From: Staphylococcus sp. IVB6181
Lineage (GTDB): Bacteria > Bacillota > Bacilli > Staphylococcales > Staphylococcaceae
Direction of reading: 5' to 3'
Assembly (NCBI RefSeq): GCF_025561445.1
Contig: NZ_CP095096.1
Coordinates: 1,095,822 to 1,159,821, forward strand
Length of the DNA stretch: 64,000 nt
The notes under the pieces are model-generated. The model saw nothing but the letters and a program-made list of their open reading frames with translations, did no database searches and had not been told where the DNA came from. The translations under genes and the position numbers were made by a program. Below are positions 12,181 to 21,894 of this stretch, piece after piece (the first letter of the stretch is position 1; every line of letters begins with the position of its first letter).

Positions 12181-12420
12181 GTGATAAAACGTTTCTTTTA
12201 CTTATCATTGTGATAAAACGTTTCTTTTACTTATCATTGTGATAAAACGTTTCTTTTACTTATCATTGTGATAAAACGTTTCTTTTACTTATCATTGTGA
12301 TAAAACGTTTCTTTTACTTATCATTGTGATAAAACGTTTCTTTTACTTATCATTGTGATAAAACGTTTCTTTTACTTATCATTGTGATAATACGTTTCTT
12401 TTACTTATCATTGTGATAAT
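12181..12420. repeat. 29-bp minisatellite, eight tandem copies
   Basis: Eight head-to-tail 29-bp units start at 12181, 12210, 12239, 12268, 12297, 12326, 12355 and 12384, with a partial ninth from 12413. Units one to seven are identical; the eighth differs by one A to T change. Each unit begins GTGATAAAACG and ends TTATCATT, so every junction forms the palindrome TTATCA-TTG-TGATAA. There are no spacers. The array fills the gap between rlmCD and the epimerase-like gene. Function unknown; copy number is likely to vary between strains. Confidence 0.95.
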
Positions 12421-12500
12421 ATTGTTCTATACATAAATAAGATAGACAACGTAAAATAAGCAGCGTTTAATACCGCTTATTTTGGTTTAGGAGGACAACT

Positions 12501-13397
12501 ATGACTATTGAATTAAAGAACGATGAATTAACAGTGCAATTTAAAGAGTTTGGAGGGGCATTATCTTCTATCAAAGATAACGATGGCGTAGAATATCTTT
12601 GGCAAGGGGATCCTGAATATTGGAGCGGTCAAGCACCTGTATTGTTTCCGATTTGCGGAAGCTTAAGAGATGACAAAGCAATTTATCATTTAAACGGCAA
12701 ACAAGATGTGACAGGTCATATACCAAGACACGGGCTTGTGAGAAAGAAAGATTTTAAATTTGAACAAGTCTCAGACAACAGTGTCGCATTTTCTATTATA
12801 CCTGATGAAACAATGCTAGAGAATTATCCCTACCATTTCGAACTGAAAATTGTTTATACATTAACAGGTAAAACAATTCGTGTTGAATACCAAGTAACGA
12901 ACCATGAAGATTTTCAACGTATGTCGTATAGTATCGGCGGGCACCCTGGATTTAATTGTCCGCTTGTTGAGGGAGACCAATACGAAGATTATTACTTAGA
13001 ATTTGAACATGCGGAAACAACGAATGTACCAAAACCATTTCCAGAAACTGGTTTATTAGATGTATTAGACAGAACATCTTTCCTTACTGATCAAAAGACT
13101 TTAGATTTAACTTATGATTTATTTGATTATGATGCAGTGACTTTAGATCGATTACATTCACGCAGTATTGCATTACGTTCGCATAAACATGACAAAGGTG
13201 TGAGAGTAGACTTTAAAGATTTCTCTAATATCATTCTTTGGTCAACAACTAACAAAAGTCCGTTTATCGCTATAGAACCGTGGAGTGCTTTATCTACATC
13301 ATTAAAAGAAAGTGATGTATTAGAAGAAAAACCGCAAGTTTCCTTTGTGGAAAGCGGACAAACAGATAAAAAATCTTTTGAGATTACTGTTTTATAA
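12501..13397 (+). CDS. Aldose 1-epimerase family protein (LacX-like)
   Basis: Cytoplasmic 298-residue protein of the galactose mutarotase-like fold. Supporting segments are LWQGDPEYWSGQAPVLFPICG, the HIPRHGLVRKKDF histidine region and the SIGGHPGFNCP histidine motif. LacX-type members interconvert sugar anomers or phosphosugars, and the substrate cannot be told from sequence. GGAGGAC lies before the ATG. No sugar operon adjoins; the 29-bp array lies directly upstream and could affect its expression. Confidence 0.85.
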   Translation: MTIELKNDELTVQFKEFGGALSSIKDNDGVEYLWQGDPEYWSGQAPVLFPICGSLRDDKAIYHLNGKQDVTGHIPRHGLVRKKDFKFEQVSDNSVAFSIIPDETMLENYPYHFELKIVYTLTGKTIRVEYQVTNHEDFQRMSYSIGGHPGFNCPLVEGDQYEDYYLEFEHAETTNVPKPFPETGLLDVLDRTSFLTDQKTLDLTYDLFDYDAVTLDRLHSRSIALRSHKHDKGVRVDFKDFSNIILWSTTNKSPFIAIEPWSALSTSLKESDVLEEKPQVSFVESGQTDKKSFEITVL

Positions 13398-13439
13398 AGT
13401 TTATCAATCAACTGTAACAGTCAAAATATTGAACAAAAT

Positions 13440-13479
13440 AAAAACGAGATTCTGTTTCGATAACAGAAATCTCGTTTTG
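13440..13479 (+). terminator. Terminator after the epimerase-like gene
   Basis: AAAACGAGATTCTGTT and AACAGAAATCTCGTTTT pair almost perfectly around TCGAT. Confidence 0.85.
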
Positions 13480-13621
13480 TCTTTTTGGTAATTATTATGA
13501 AACTAGTACAAGTTGCTGAAGTTCAATAAAGAAAAAATTATATCAAAATGAGTATCCATCACACCTTAATCAGTACTTTATCTTCACTTGATTTGGAAGA
13601 AGGTGTTAATTAAAAGTTGCT

Positions 13622-14107
13622 TTAGTTGTCTTGAGATGAATTAGAACTTTCTCCGCCTTTTTTACCGATTTCTTGGAAATGTTCTGAGCTGTATTCTTCA
13701 GAAGTAGCTTCTCCGCCTTTGCGTCCAGCTTCTTCGTGGCTCATTTTTTGGTTAGAGTTAGATGTATTGTTTGAGTTGGATGAACTATTATTAGATTGAG
13801 CAGTCGTGCTGTTAGAACTTTCTCCGCCTTTTTTGCCGATTTCTTGGAAATGTTCTGTGCTGTATTCTTCAGAAGTAGTTTCTCCGCCTTTGCGTCCAGC
13901 TTCTTCGTGACTCATTTTTTGGTTAGAGTTAGATGTATTGTTTGAGTTGGAAGAATTATTATTAGATTGAGCAGTCGTGTTGTTAGAACTTTCTCCGCCT
14001 TTTTTACCGATTTCTTGGAAATGTTTTGAGCTGTATTCTTCAGAAGTAGTTTCTCCGCCTTTACGTCCAGCTTCTTCATGGCTCATTTTGTTTTCATTAT
14101 TAGTCAT
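13622..14107 (-). CDS. KGG-repeat stress-induced protein (GsiB-like)
   Basis: Very hydrophilic 161-residue protein made of three near-identical modules. Each consists of a MSHEEAGRKGGE half and a HFQEIGKKGGESS half, joined by Asn/Ser-rich linkers. This is the KGG (Con-10/GsiB) repeat family, whose B. subtilis member GsiB is a general-stress, desiccation-type protein. The DNA repeat unit is about 180 bp and nearly identical between copies, so module number may change by recombination. AAAGGAG precedes the ATG. A SigB-like promoter lies about 60-90 bp upstream. The gene is monocistronic. Confidence 0.88.
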   Translation of the reverse strand: MTNNENKMSHEEAGRKGGETTSEEYSSKHFQEIGKKGGESSNNTTAQSNNNSSNSNNTSNSNQKMSHEEAGRKGGETTSEEYSTEHFQEIGKKGGESSNSTTAQSNNSSSNSNNTSNSNQKMSHEEAGRKGGEATSEEYSSEHFQEIGKKGGESSNSSQDN

Positions 14108-14175
14108 AAAGCATTCTCCTTTATTTTAAGATTTAGGACTTTAAGTAAAGTGTTAACATTCAAGTCTATTTTGTT

Positions 14176-14200
14176 ATTCCTTATTAAGAGGGTAATAAAC
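14176..14200 (-). promoter_or_regulatory. Candidate sigma-B promoter of the KGG protein gene
   Basis: On the minus strand GTTTAT and AGGAAT are 13 bp apart, each one mismatch from the staphylococcal SigB pattern GWTTAA-N12-15-GGGWAW. It fits the stress role inferred for the gene. Confidence 0.5.
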
Positions 14201-14371
14201 TGGTTTAACTCCATTATTTACAAAGTTAAAAAAGAAATTATAAATAATTAATGTGATGATAAAATAAATAAGGTGTTTCGGAAAAATTGTGCTATAAGCA
14301 TTTAAAATTCATGATTGGCTAATGTCATATATAATGTAGAGTGAGAGAAGATAAAAAGGGAGGTGAATGAG

Positions 14372-15442
14372 ATGAGTGAGCGACGGATTATCCATATAGA
14401 TATGGACTATTTTTATGCCCAAGTAGAGATGCGGGATAATCCTAAACTAAAAGGAAAGCCTGTGATTGTCGGCGGTAAAGCGAGCGGACGCGGGGTTGTA
14501 TCCACTGCATCTTATGAAGCACGCAAGTATGGTGTTCATTCTGCTATGCCGATGGCACAAGCGCATAAATTATGTCCGGACGGTTATTATATTCAACCGC
14601 GCTTTGAAGCTTATAGAGAGACATCTAAAATCATTATGGATATCTTTAAAAGCTATACAGAAGTGGTTGAACCGATGTCGCTTGATGAAGCCTATTTGGA
14701 TATCACTCATCTCGTGCGGCCTGATCTGCCTGCTTCGGTCATTGCACAATATATACGCAATGATATTTGGGAGAAAACCGGATTAACCGCTTCTGCAGGC
14801 ATTTCTTACAATAAATTCCTAGCCAAACTCGCAAGCGGTATGAATAAACCAAACGGTATGATGATTATCAACTACCAAAATGTTCATGCTTTATTAATGG
14901 AATTAGATATCGGAGGTTTTCCTGGTGTAGGCAAAGCAACCAAAGAAGTCATGCATGAACACGGCATCTATACCGGTCAAGATTTATACAATAAAGATGA
15001 ACGTGAATTAATCCGTGTCTTCGGTAAACGCGGTCATTCGTTATATGAGAAAGCACGCGGCAGAGGATCAAATGTGGTGAAATCACACCGCATCCGAAAA
15101 TCTGTAGGCACAGAAAGAACATTCTCTACTGATGTTAATGATGACGATGAAATTTTATTAAAAGTAAGAGAATTAAGCGAGAAAACAGCCGAACGTTTAA
15201 GCAAGATACAAAAATACGGCAAGACAGTCACCGTTAAAATCAAAACACATAAATTTGAAACACTATCGCGTCAACGCAGTTTAAGAGATCCAGTACGAAA
15301 TGAAGTAGATATCTATAACACAGCCTATGCACTTTACAATGAATTGAAAGATCCGGATGTGCCGATTCGCTTAATTGGTGTGACAGTAGGGAACTTAGAA
15401 AAAACGGAATATCAAAATATGTCGATTTATGATTTTATATAG
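14372..15442 (+). CDS. dinB: DNA polymerase IV (Y-family)
   Basis: Translesion polymerase of 356 residues. The catalytic motifs [12 protein letters not shown] and MSLDEAYLD supply the metal-binding acidic residues, and the little-finger domain follows residue 240. An alternative GTG at 14363 lies inside the ribosome site AGGGAGGT, so the ATG at 14372 ([14 protein letters not shown]) is chosen. It is not in an SOS operon, and no LexA box was recognised upstream. Confidence 0.95.
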   Translation: MSERRIIHIDMDYFYAQVEMRDNPKLKGKPVIVGGKASGRGVVSTASYEARKYGVHSAMPMAQAHKLCPDGYYIQPRFEAYRETSKIIMDIFKSYTEVVEPMSLDEAYLDITHLVRPDLPASVIAQYIRNDIWEKTGLTASAGISYNKFLAKLASGMNKPNGMMIINYQNVHALLMELDIGGFPGVGKATKEVMHEHGIYTGQDLYNKDERELIRVFGKRGHSLYEKARGRGSNVVKSHRIRKSVGTERTFSTDVNDDDEILLKVRELSEKTAERLSKIQKYGKTVTVKIKTHKFETLSRQRSLRDPVRNEVDIYNTAYALYNELKDPDVPIRLIGVTVGNLEKTEYQNMSIYDFI

Positions 15443-15468
15443 GAGAAAGTAAGAAGAAAGAAGGAATT

Positions 15469-15508
15469 AAGCCGATTGAACAATGGTTAGGAAATGTTCA
15501 ATCGGTTA
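15469..15508. terminator. Hairpin between convergent dinB and exonuclease genes
   Basis: GCCGATTGAACA pairs with TGTTCAATCGGT around a 12-base loop. T runs are weak on both sides, and the arm touches the exonuclease stop codon. Confidence 0.5.
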
Positions 15509-16063
15509 ACCTTTATCTGATAAGTTTTTGCCGTAGATAGCGAGCATATCAGACAAGCTGTCATAATGTTTAAGCAGTCTGAAAGTTATCATCGCACAGG
15601 CTTTCGCATCATTTAAGGCATCATGATGGCCATGGAAATCTAAATGGTAATAATCCATCATATATTTTAAACCATAGCGGTTATTATTAATGGTTCTGCG
15701 TGCAAGTTGAAGCGAACAAAAGTAGGTCATTTCAGGTGTCTTCAAACCTAAAGCTTGAATACTCGCATGCATGACAGTCATATCAAATGCGGCATTATGC
15801 GCGACAACCGGCAAACCATCTATGAACTGCATCATATAGGGCAGTACAAAGTTGAAATCCGGTGATGTTTTTACATCATCAGGCTGTATGCCATGGACAT
15901 TGATATTTTGTTGAGAAAAATAGTCATGAGGATTGACTAAAGTATAGAAGGTTTCGATGATTTCATTATTCACGACTTTGACCATCCCGACAGAGCAGAT
16001 ATTTGTACGCTTGCCGTTTGCGGTTTCAAAGTCTAAAGCAACAAATGCATTTTCTTGTTTCAA
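15506..16063 (-). CDS. DnaQ-like 3'-5' exonuclease
   Basis: DEDD-family exonuclease of about 185 residues, related to the proofreading domain of DNA polymerase III. Exo I is FVALDFETANG, Exo II is VVAHNAAFDMTVM, and Exo III is HHDALNDAKACAMI with the H-x4-D pattern. Upstream ATG codons lack ribosome sites and the extra residues are not conserved; a TTG at 16063, nine bases after AAAGG, gives the N terminus seen in orthologues (KQENAFVALDFE). It may act as a free-standing proofreading or repair nuclease. Confidence 0.85.
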   Translation of the reverse strand: MKQENAFVALDFETANGKRTNICSVGMVKVVNNEIIETFYTLVNPHDYFSQQNINVHGIQPDDVKTSPDFNFVLPYMMQFIDGLPVVAHNAAFDMTVMHASIQALGLKTPEMTYFCSLQLARRTINNNRYGLKYMMDYYHLDFHGHHDALNDAKACAMITFRLLKHYDSLSDMLAIYGKNLSDKG

Positions 16064-16225
16064 ACAGATCGACCTTTCATATATAAGATAATTAAGCAGT
16101 AAAATCTTACTGGAAAGCATAATAGGAGTCAAGCAATTGATTTTGATGTTTGACGTAGATTATTTTTATTTAAAGACTTTGTCATGTTATAATTATTCAG
16201 GTTAAAACTTAGAGGAGTGAAGCGA

Positions 16226-17542
16226 ATGAGACAATGGACGGCGATTAACTTAGCAAAGTTAGCGCGTAAAGCCAGCAGAGCAGTCGGCAAACGCGGAACA
16301 GATTTGCCGGGTCAAGTTGCAAGAAGAATTGATAAAGATATATTACGAAATTTAGCAGAAAAAGTAGATGACGTTGTGTTTATCAGCGGTACGAATGGTA
16401 AAACAACAACATCGAATTTAATCGGACATACATTAAAAGCTAACAATATAGATATTATTCATAACAATGAAGGTGCGAATATGGCTGCTGGGATTACTTC
16501 AGCATTTATCGTACAAAGCAATCCTAATACCAAAATCGCAGTCATTGAAATAGATGAAGGCTCTATTCCTAGAGTATTAAAAGAAATGACACCGACAATG
16601 ATGGTGTTTACCAACTTCTTCCGCGACCAAATGGATCGCTTCGGAGAAATTGATATTATGGTAGACAACATTGCGAAAGCCATCAGCAACAAAGGTATTA
16701 AATTACTGTTGAATGCGGATGATCCGTTTGTCAGCCGTTTGAAAATCGCAAGTGCATCAAACATCTATTACGGTATGAAAGCACATGCGCATGAATTCGA
16801 ACAAAGTACAATGAATGAAAGCAAATACTGTCCGAACTGCGGCCGTTTATTAGTATATGATTATATACATTACAATCAAATCGGACATTATCATTGTAAA
16901 TGCGGCTTTAAACGTGAACAGCCGAAATATGAAGTCGACAAATTTACAGTGTCGCCGTTTATCCATTTAACTATCGGCGATACAACTTTCGATATGAAAA
17001 TTGCAGGGGACTTTAATGCGTATAATGCGATTGCGGCATACAGTGTGCTGCATGAACTTGGTTTAAACGATGCGTCTATCAAAAAAGGATTCGAAACGTA
17101 TACGTCAGATAACGGACGTATGCAGTACTTTAAATCAGGATCTAAAGAAGCAATGATTAACTTAGCGAAGAACCCTGCAGGTATGAATGCCAGTCTTTCT
17201 ATGGGAGAACAATTAGAAGGCAGAAAAGTCTATGTTATCAGCTTAAATGACCATGCGGCTGATGGGCGTGATATCTCATGGATCTATGATGCGGACTTCG
17301 AAAAGTTAAGCAATCAAGATATCGAAGCGATTATTGTGACAGGCAATCGTGCAGAAGAATTACAGCTGCGTTTTAAATTAGCTGAAGTAGATGTTCCTGT
17401 CACTGTTGAACGAGACATTTACAAAGCTACAGCGAAAACAATGGATTACACAAGCAAGACTGTCGCAATTCCGAACTATACGTCTCTAGCGCCTATGCTG
17501 GAACAATTAAATCGTTCGTTTGAAATGAGGGAACAAAGATGA
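16226..17542 (+). CDS. murT: Lipid II isoglutaminyl synthase, MurT subunit
   Basis: Mur-ligase-like subunit (438 residues) of the MurT/GatD complex, which amidates the alpha-carboxylate of D-glutamate in lipid II. The ATP-binding loop [16 protein letters not shown], the Mur ligase centre and a four-cysteine zinc ribbon (CPNCGRL and CKCGFK) inserted in the middle domain are visible. The ATG at 16226 is eight bases after GAGGAG and gives the conserved start [11 protein letters not shown]. It overlaps gatD by four bases. Confidence 0.97.
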   Translation: MRQWTAINLAKLARKASRAVGKRGTDLPGQVARRIDKDILRNLAEKVDDVVFISGTNGKTTTSNLIGHTLKANNIDIIHNNEGANMAAGITSAFIVQSNPNTKIAVIEIDEGSIPRVLKEMTPTMMVFTNFFRDQMDRFGEIDIMVDNIAKAISNKGIKLLLNADDPFVSRLKIASASNIYYGMKAHAHEFEQSTMNESKYCPNCGRLLVYDYIHYNQIGHYHCKCGFKREQPKYEVDKFTVSPFIHLTIGDTTFDMKIAGDFNAYNAIAAYSVLHELGLNDASIKKGFETYTSDNGRMQYFKSGSKEAMINLAKNPAGMNASLSMGEQLEGRKVYVISLNDHAADGRDISWIYDADFEKLSNQDIEAIIVTGNRAEELQLRFKLAEVDVPVTVERDIYKATAKTMDYTSKTVAIPNYTSLAPMLEQLNRSFEMREQR

Positions 17543-18261
17543 ATGAATTAACGTTATATCATTTTATGACAGATAAATTGAATTTATATAGCGATATCGG
17601 CAATATCATCGCACTTAAGCAGCGTGCAAAATGGCGCAATATTAAATTGAATGTTGTGGAAGTCAATGAAACAGAAGGTGTAACCTTAGACGGTTGCGAT
17701 ATCTTCTTTATCGGCGGCGGCAGCGACCGTGAACAAGCGCTGGCTACGAAAGAATTAAGTAAAATCAAAGGACAGCTGAAAGATGCGATTGAAGGCGGCA
17801 TGCCTGGTTTGACTATTTGCGGCGGTTATCAATTCTTAGGTACTAAATATATCACTCCAGACGGTACAGAATTAGAAGGCTTAGGCATTTTAGATTTCTA
17901 TACACAGTCTAAAAATGAACGTTTGACAGGCGATATCGTTATTGAAAGCGAAACATTCGGTACAATTGTCGGTTTTGAAAATCATGGCGGCAGAACGTAT
18001 CATAACTTCGATACATTCGGCAAAGTCAAACATGGTTACGGCAATAATGAAGAAGATAAACGAGAAGGTATTCATTACAAAAACTTGTTAGGAACATATC
18101 TGCATGGACCGATTTTACCGAAGAATCATGAACTGACAGATTATTTATTAGAAAAAGCATGCGAAAGAAAAGGTATTCCATTTGAACCGCGTCAATTGGA
18201 TAATACTGAAGAAGAAGCGGCGAAACAAGCCATTGTCGATCGTTTTGAAAAACAACATTAA
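17539..18261 (+). CDS. gatD: Lipid II isoglutaminyl synthase, glutamine amidotransferase subunit GatD
   Basis: Class I glutaminase-like subunit (240 residues) that supplies ammonia to MurT. The nucleophilic cysteine is in [11 protein letters not shown] and the catalytic histidine probably in LGTYLHGPI. The start overlaps the murT stop (ATGA), so the pair is coupled. Its terminator has been split by an IS3-family insertion starting 30 bp downstream. Confidence 0.97.
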   Translation: MNELTLYHFMTDKLNLYSDIGNIIALKQRAKWRNIKLNVVEVNETEGVTLDGCDIFFIGGGSDREQALATKELSKIKGQLKDAIEGGMPGLTICGGYQFLGTKYITPDGTELEGLGILDFYTQSKNERLTGDIVIESETFGTIVGFENHGGRTYHNFDTFGKVKHGYGNNEEDKREGIHYKNLLGTYLHGPILPKNHELTDYLLEKACERKGIPFEPRQLDNTEEEAAKQAIVDRFEKQH

Positions 18262-18268
18262 TCAAAGA

Positions 18269-18280
18269 AAAGGTCACCTT
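18269..18280 (+). terminator. Left arm of the gatD terminator, separated by the IS
   Basis: AAAGGTCACCTT here is the exact complement of AAGGTGACCTTT at 19783-19794. Removing the element and one TTG target copy restores a 12-bp perfect hairpin with an 11-base loop. Confidence 0.85.
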
Positions 18281-18326
18281 TCAAGGTTTGTGTAGTGAAC
18301 CCAAAAAGTTGAACTTTTTGATTAAG

Positions 18327-19220
18327 CTATTTTCCTAAGGCAAGATTTCTGTATTCAACAGGAGTCTTGCCTTTTAAATTTACTTTTCTTCTTACGTTAT
18401 TATAGTAATTGATATATTTGTGTATTTCTAATTCCAACTCTTCATAAGAATTAAATTCTTCTCCATAAAACATCTCTTGTTTTAATAGGCCAAAGAAATT
18501 CTCCATTGGAGAATTATCATAACAGTTCCCTTTACGCGACATACTTTGAAATATATGATTGTCTTTGAGCGCTTTTACCCAAGCTTTATGCTGGTAGTGC
18601 CAACCTTGATCAGAATGTACTGTAGTCCGATAATTTAATTCAGGTATATTTTTAATAGCCTGATTTAAAGATGACAAAGCACATTCTAAATTTGGGTGCC
18701 TACTAATAGAATAAGCGATGATTTCTTTTGAAAATACATCTAAAACAGGTGACAAATAAAGCTTTGTATTTGTATTCTTAATATTGAATTGAGTAATATC
18801 TGTTAATAATTTTTGATAAGGTCTATCTGATACAAATCTTCGATTTAGTATATTTTTAGCGACTTTTCCAGTGCTTCCTTTATAAGATTTATAGTTTCTG
18901 CTTCTATGGTTAAACTTTGTGCATAAAAGTTTATTTTCTCTTGTTATTCTTAAAACTTTCTTATGATTAACTATAATCCCCATTGCATGAAGCTCTAAGG
19001 TAATTCTACGATAACCAACACGTTCATGATTTTTTTCGATAATTTCTTTAATCAACTTCAGCAGAGGTGCATCCTTATACTCTTTTAAACCTAAATTGTT
19101 TTTCCAATAATGATAGCTGCTTTTAGCTATATTGGCTACTTTTAGAATATGATTCAGCTGATAATCTTTCTCTTTCCTTAACTCAATAATAGCTGAAACT
19201 ATTTCTTTGTTTGATTTTTT
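18327..19220 (-). CDS. IS3-family transposase OrfB (DDE domain, expressed by frameshift)
   Basis: rve-type integrase core. The catalytic residues are D in LLTDITQF, D in HSDQGWHY and E in SPMENFFG, with exactly 35 residues between the last two (DD35E). The open frame extends upstream of any good start and overlaps the end of orfA, so the active product is most likely an OrfAB fusion made by -1 slippage. A TTG at 19055 could start a free OrfB but lacks a good ribosome site. Confidence 0.9.
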   Translation of the reverse strand, partial: KKSNKEIVSAIIELRKEKDYQLNHILKVANIAKSSYHYWKNNLGLKEYKDAPLLKLIKEIIEKNHERVGYRRITLELHAMGIIVNHKKVLRITRENKLLCTKFNHRSRNYKSYKGSTGKVAKNILNRRFVSDRPYQKLLTDITQFNIKNTNTKLYLSPVLDVFSKEIIAYSISRHPNLECALSSLNQAIKNIPELNYRTTVHSDQGWHYQHKAWVKALKDNHIFQSMSRKGNCYDNSPMENFFGLLKQEMFYGEEFNSYEELELEIHKYINYYNNVRRKVNLKGKTPVEYRNLALGK

Positions 19221-19723
19221 CGAGCTAAGGATTGTAACTTTTTTTCGAGTTCAATTTGGATTTCCAACAATTTATTTTCATAACGTAGTCTTTCAAGTTC
19301 TTCTCTTTCAGTTTCGTTTAATGGTTGGTTAGACGATTCACTCTTCTTATTTTTCATGGCTTTGGACACACGACCTTTCGGTTTTGGTTTTAAGCCAAGA
19401 ATACCATACTCATTAAATTTCTTCTGCCATTGAGCAATTAAGGAAGGGTTAGGAATATTAAATATTTTCGCAGTTTCTTTATACGATAAATGATGTTCCA
19501 ATCGGTATTCTATGATTTCACATTTTTCTTCTTTTGAATATTTTCTTTTTGTCATACCAAAAGTAAGACCTTGAATACCGAAGGTATCGTACTGATAGAT
19601 CCATCTTTCGATATAAGAATGATGAATATTGTACTTTTTAGCTAATGAACCATAACCAATTTGCCCGCTTTTGTATTCTTGTAATATTTTAAGTTTGAAA
19701 TCTAAACTATAACTTTTATTCAT
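19199..19723 (-). CDS. IS3-family transposase OrfA (helix-turn-helix)
   Basis: DNA-binding subunit of 174 residues with two helix-turn-helix segments (GSLAKKYNIHHSYIERWI and SYKETAKIFNIPNPSLIAQW) and a C-terminal leucine-rich coiled coil from about residue 135, as in IS150-type OrfA. The start is taken at ATG 19723; TTG 19738 is an alternative. It ends in frame just past the slippery heptamer. Confidence 0.9.
   Translation of the reverse strand: MNKSYSLDFKLKILQEYKSGQIGYGSLAKKYNIHHSYIERWIYQYDTFGIQGLTFGMTKRKYSKEEKCEIIEYRLEHHLSYKETAKIFNIPNPSLIAQWQKKFNEYGILGLKPKPKGRVSKAMKNKKSESSNQPLNETEREELERLRYENKLLEIQIELEKKLQSLARKNQTKK
19214..19220 (-). other. Programmed -1 frameshift heptamer
   Basis: On the minus strand A AAA AAT in the orfA frame becomes AAA AAA T after a -1 slip and continues directly into the orfB frame, the usual IS3-family arrangement. 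Confidence 0.75.
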
Positions 19724-19782
19724 AATTAAACACCCCAAAAGTTGAATTTTGTAGGTTCAACTTTTGGGGTGCAGTACATTGG

Positions 19783-19794
19783 AAGGTGACCTTT
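19783..19794 (-). terminator. Right arm of the split bidirectional terminator
   Basis: AAGGTGACCTTT lies three bases beyond the stop of the convergent FUSC gene. Its partner is 1.5 kb away at 18269-18280, beyond the IS, so the hairpin can no longer form locally. Confidence 0.8.
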
Positions 19795-19796
19795 CT

Positions 19797-20783
19797 TTAC
19801 GCATAACGCTCATCTAGAATACGATACGTCATTAATATTTCGTATATGATATGGCTTTTGACTTGCTGCTTCTCAAATTCATCTAAACGAATAATACTTT
19901 GTTTTAATGTTTCGGAACAATTATCTTCACGTTCGAAGCCGCCGGTTTCAATAATCTCATCAATACTTTCTGCTATTTTCAATATGGCTTGTGTTTCTTT
20001 TTCTGTAAAGGTAAACTCTGTTTTCTTAGGCAGATAAACAATATTAGATAAATGCGTAATAAAGAGACGGTCAGTATGCGCACGGTTGGATAAGCCTTTT
20101 AATTTCACCCAATCTTCTTGGTCTTTGTGGTATTCGAGCTCATCTTTTTGATAACGAATCAATGTATCTACACGTAAAATCGCTGAAAGCAGTTTTTCTA
20201 ATTTTTGGTTGGTTTTAGTAGAATTGAATTTTCCGTTCACTAATTCTTTAAGACGCAAACTGTATAAGTGATACATATCTGTTTCGACTTTTTGTGCTGA
20301 TTGTGCGACTTGATCGTAATAACGCGGCGGCAAGATAACTAAGTTTACCAGACCTGCAGTGACCAAACCGATTACCGCTGTTAATAGTCGTGAAAAGAAA
20401 TTAAAGAAGTAATGATCGCCGATACCTGGAATCATTGCCATCGCAGTCAAGGTTGCGACCGTAATACCGTCATGCAATTTCAACTTTGCACAAATAAAGA
20501 TTGTACAAGTTGCACTCATCGCATAAGCAAGTGCAGATTGATCACTGAAGATATACGTAAACAATACCGCCAGCAATGCACCGATAACGGTAGCAGGCAG
20601 TCGTTTATAGCCTTTTTTAAGTGAAGCTTTAGCAGTGGGTTCAATCGTAACGATTGCTGTGAGTGTGGCGTAGATTGGATTTAAGTTTAAAGCCATACAG
20701 AAGAAGGCGGTTAAAAAAGTGGCAAGCCCTGTTTTAATCGTCCGAGCTCCGATAATTTTGTGATACCATTTGTCCTTTGTCAT
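19797..20783 (-). CDS. ArAE/FUSC-like membrane protein
   Basis: A 328-residue protein. About six hydrophobic segments lie in the first 150 residues (for example GLATFLTAFFCMALNL and LLTAVIGLVTAGLVNLVILPP), followed by a cytoplasmic alpha-helical half. This resembles the aromatic acid exporter/fusaric-acid-resistance-like families (DUF939 type). Transport substrate unknown. A paralogue of the same architecture lies at 41467-42567. It is convergent to gatD and has lost its local terminator to the IS. Confidence 0.8.
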   Translation of the reverse strand: MTKDKWYHKIIGARTIKTGLATFLTAFFCMALNLNPIYATLTAIVTIEPTAKASLKKGYKRLPATVIGALLAVLFTYIFSDQSALAYAMSATCTIFICAKLKLHDGITVATLTAMAMIPGIGDHYFFNFFSRLLTAVIGLVTAGLVNLVILPPRYYDQVAQSAQKVETDMYHLYSLRLKELVNGKFNSTKTNQKLEKLLSAILRVDTLIRYQKDELEYHKDQEDWVKLKGLSNRAHTDRLFITHLSNIVYLPKKTEFTFTEKETQAILKIAESIDEIIETGGFEREDNCSETLKQSIIRLDEFEKQQVKSHIIYEILMTYRILDERYA

Positions 20784-20891
20784 TTCTTATTCCCTCGCTT
20801 GATATTCGCAACTCAGTTGAAACATACATCCATTCAACAGGCAGACATTCTTCTACCTGTGTTGTACAAATTTAGTATAACAAACATTTTT

Positions 20892-20900
20892 TGATATAAT
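20892..20900 (+). promoter_or_regulatory. Extended -10 promoter upstream of map
   Basis: TGaTATAAT is a perfect extended -10. The -35 region is poor. The transcript would carry a leader of roughly 95 bases. Confidence 0.5.
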
Positions 20901-20988
20901 AAGGAAGAATGAGTATCAATTATGATAAATTCGTATTATAGTGAACTTTATAAAGCGCGTGTACGCTTAACTAATATTTTATGTATAA

Positions 20989-21768
<780 letters not shown>

Positions 21769-21803
21769 TCTGCAGATAGAGATGCATTTGATGCATGTTT
21801 AGG

Positions 21804-21811
21804 ACTAAAGT
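21804..21811 (+). promoter_or_regulatory. Possible VraR-type box
   Basis: ACTAAAGT fits the ACT-Nn-AGT half-site pattern described for VraR binding and lies 27 bp upstream of the weak vra -35. Assignment by pattern and position only. Confidence 0.35.
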
Positions 21812-21826
21812 ATGAAAGTAAAATGG

Positions 21827-21863
21827 TTCCAGAGCCTATTAAGAGGCTGCTGGAATTATTTTA
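21827..21863 (+). terminator. map terminator overlapping the vra promoter
   Basis: TTCCAG-AGCCT and AGGCT-g-CTGGAA form an 11-bp stem around ATTAAG, followed by TTATTTT. Confidence 0.75.
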
Positions 21864-21867
21864 TAAT
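21839..21867 (+). promoter_or_regulatory. vraUTSR promoter (weak -35, consensus -10)
   Basis: TTAAGA (21839-21844), 17 bp, TATAAT (21862-21867). The -35 lies in the loop and arm of the map terminator. A poor -35 with a perfect -10 is typical of an activator-dependent promoter. Confidence 0.55.
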
Positions 21868-21894
21868 GGAATCAATAATAAATGAGGTGGTTCC

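Larger units (their letters stand above)
18291..19778 (-). mobile_element. Intact IS3-family (IS150-like) insertion sequence, 1488 bp
   Basis: The ends are imperfect inverted repeats of about 24 bp starting TGTAGTG (left) and TGTACTG (right, minus strand), with three mismatches. The flanks carry a 3-bp target duplication TTG (18288-18290 and 19779-19781). Inside are orfA, a -1 frameshift signal and orfB with a complete DDE catalytic set. Everything needed for transposition appears intact. Confidence 0.93.

Noticed and set aside
12181..12420. Repeat array considered as a CRISPR
   Set aside because: Units are directly contiguous with no spacers between them, and no cas genes lie nearby.
12181..12420. 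Minisatellite units as CcpA cre sites
   Set aside because: Alignment on the central CG leaves mismatches at the conserved TG position, so the fit is poor.
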